From positions 1 through 6,788 of the forward strand of contig JACDBS010000037.1 of assembly GCA_013694795.1 (NCBI GenBank): 6,788 nucleotides of DNA, written 5' to 3'. Shown one piece after another: positions 5,540-6,788 of the stretch (position 1 is its first letter; each line of letters begins with the position of its first letter). The notes below the pieces were generated by a model. It was not told the DNA's origin. It saw only the letters and a program-made list of their open reading frames with translations, and made no database searches. Origin of the DNA: Chloroflexota bacterium (GTDB lineage: Bacteria; Chloroflexota; Limnocylindria; QHBO01). The translations under genes were made by a program, and so were the position numbers.

Positions 5540-6788
5540 ATGCGAACCAGGCTGCTGGCCCTTGGGCTGGCGATCGCCGGCCTCCTCTCCGCGGCGCTGG
5601 CGGCACTCGCCGTATGGCGGCGCATGGGCCGCGAGGCCGCTGATGCGTCCACCGAACCATTCGCGCCACCGATCACCGTGGCTAGCCCATCGTCGAAGAC
5701 ATTGCCGGACGACCTCGAGCCGCATCCGACCGGCATGTTCGCGGCCCTCGGCCGATTCGACTATCGGTACCGACGCCTCCTGCCGATCCTGGGCCTGGCG
5801 TTGATGATCGGCCTCAATGTCTGGGCCGGTCAGGCGGGCGGCCGCCTCATCCAGGGCGGCTGGGTGATCGAGGGGTCCGAGGAGCAGCGTGCGGCCGAGC
5901 TTCTGGCGGATCGGTTCGGCGCGCAGGCCACGACGATGCTCGTGATCTTCGAGGATCCTACCGGCGACGCTGCCTCCGCGGAGTTTCAGCAATTGGTGGC
6001 CGAGAGCCTCGAGCCGATCGCCGGCGACCCGCTGGTCGACGAGATCACCACCTACGCCGACTCCCCGGTCGAGATGCTGCTCAGCGAGGACGGCACGAAG
6101 ACCCTGGCCGTCGTCACCCTGACCGAAGACGAGGAGGAGGCGGTCGAGGGCGCCGCCGACCTGGCCGCGAAGGTCGACGCTCCGGCCGGCGTCACGACGC
6201 ACGTCACCGGCATCCCGCAGCTGTATCACGAGTTCAACGCGGAGATCGAGGCGGACCTGGTGCAGGCCGAGATCATCAGCCTGCCGATCGCGCTGGCGAT
6301 CCTGCTGGCGGTGTTCGGGACGCTCGTCGGCGCGGTGCTGCCGCTGCTCGTCGCCGGGTTGGCGCTGCTATCGGCCTTCGCCGTCATCAGCCTGCTGGCC
6401 GGCGTCATTGACGTGAGCATCTTCGTCACCAACCTGGGGACGATGATCGGCCTGGCGCTGGCCATCGACTACGCGCTGTTCATGGTCAGCCGCTTCCGCG
6501 AGGAGCTGCGGCACCATTCGGTCGAGATTGCGATCGAGCGCATGATGGGAAGCGTCGGCCGGGCGGTGGCGGTTTCCGGCGTGGCCGTGGCCATCGGTCT
6601 GGCGTCGCTGATCGTGTTCGAGGCCGCCGCGCTGCGCAGCATGGGCATCGGCGGCGTCATCACCGTCGTGTTGACCCTCCTCTTCGCGCTCACCGCGCTG
6701 CCGGCCACGCTTGCCATGCTGGGCCCGCGCGTGAACCGGCTGCGCATCCCGCTGCCCGCGCCGCTGCGCCTGGTGGAGGACGACACGG
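5540..6788 (+). CDS. MMPL/RND-family exporter, 3' truncated by window
   Basis: The visible 416 residues are the first half of an MMPL-type RND transporter, a proton-driven inner-membrane exporter of lipids, drugs or hydrophobic compounds. From Met66 the layout is canonical: a basic GRFDYRYRR segment (71-79), the first helix (80-98), a large extracytoplasmic porter domain (about 100-240), then helices near 243-262, 264-289, 293-315, 338-360 and 368-395. GLALAIDYALFMVSRFREEL (304-323) is the family hallmark; Asp310-Tyr311 correspond to the proton-relay pair. A full protein is normally 700 residues or more, so the second half lies beyond the window. The frame continues 65 codons upstream to an ATG at 5540, adding a hydrophobic helix (residues 5-26) and a Pro/Ser/Thr-rich linker (35-65). 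I annotate this longer form because a -10 box fits it and the third codon positions stay GC-rich; the ATG at 5735 is the alternative. Only weak ribosome-site complementarity (GAGCGAG, 5521-5527) precedes 5540, and none precedes 5735. Confidence 0.9.
   Translation, partial: MRTRLLALGLAIAGLLSAALAALAVWRRMGREAADASTEPFAPPITVASPSSKTLPDDLEPHPTGMFAALGRFDYRYRRLLPILGLALMIGLNVWAGQAGGRLIQGGWVIEGSEEQRAAELLADRFGAQATTMLVIFEDPTGDAASAEFQQLVAESLEPIAGDPLVDEITTYADSPVEMLLSEDGTKTLAVVTLTEDEEEAVEGAADLAAKVDAPAGVTTHVTGIPQLYHEFNAEIEADLVQAEIISLPIALAILLAVFGTLVGAVLPLLVAGLALLSAFAVISLLAGVIDVSIFVTNLGTMIGLALAIDYALFMVSRFREELRHHSVEIAIERMMGSVGRAVAVSGVAVAIGLASLIVFEAAALRSMGIGGVITVVLTLLFALTALPATLAMLGPRVNRLRIPLPAPLRLVEDDT

Noticed and set aside
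5444..6229. 261-codon minus-strand frame opposite the MMPL gene
   Set aside because: It is antisense to an unmistakable MMPL frame, with a low-complexity Arg/Gly/Asp-rich translation.
1..6788. Defence system, CRISPR array, mobile element or prophage
   Set aside because: A HerA-like ATPase can belong to defence modules, but no partner nuclease (such as SIR2 or DUF4297), toxin, transposase, integrase or repeat-spacer array is present. The neighbours are metabolic and transport genes.

Overview
The window is GC-rich chromosomal DNA from a bacterium with ordinary, dense gene packing and G/C-biased third codon positions. The mix of genes (a DUF853/YjgR-type ATPase, a luciferase-like oxidoreductase, a tandem-ACT protein, a UMF1/Atg22-like transporter, an MMPL exporter) and the apparently leaderless promoter-proximal genes fit a high-GC lineage such as Chloroflexota or Actinomycetota. 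That placement is inference; nothing here fixes the taxon. There is no rRNA, tRNA, CRISPR array, insertion sequence or phage gene.

Layout: bases 1-269 hold no gene I can support, but contain three tandem 10-bp repeats and a clear -10 box. A HerA-like ATPase gene follows (270-1829, +). It converges across about 200 bp with a luciferase-like oxidoreductase gene (2034-2840, -); that gap carries two hairpins. The oxidoreductase gene diverges from a small tandem-ACT gene (2963-3370, +). The ACT gene runs tail to tail into a two-gene leftward operon, and the two convergent stop codons share the palindrome CTAG. The operon is a UMF1/Atg22-like major facilitator (4131-5447, -) followed by a glycerophosphodiester phosphodiesterase (3367-4134, -), joined by an ATGA start/stop overlap. 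The transporter diverges across 92 bp from an MMPL/RND exporter gene that runs off the right edge (5540 onward, +).

The most coherent signal is in the expression logic. Four transcription units have the same -10 form, G-TANNNT (GTATACT, GTAGACT, GTATGAT, GTACGCT), with no recognisable -35. For the ATPase and the transporter, the GTG start codon lies only 6-7 bases after the -10 box with no Shine-Dalgarno sequence, which predicts leaderless mRNAs. The ACT gene and the downstream operon gene have purine-rich Shine-Dalgarno sites instead. I see no obviously novel multi-gene system. The transporter/phosphodiesterase pair, the N-terminal extension of the MMPL protein and the tandem repeats upstream of the ATPase are the points most worth checking.
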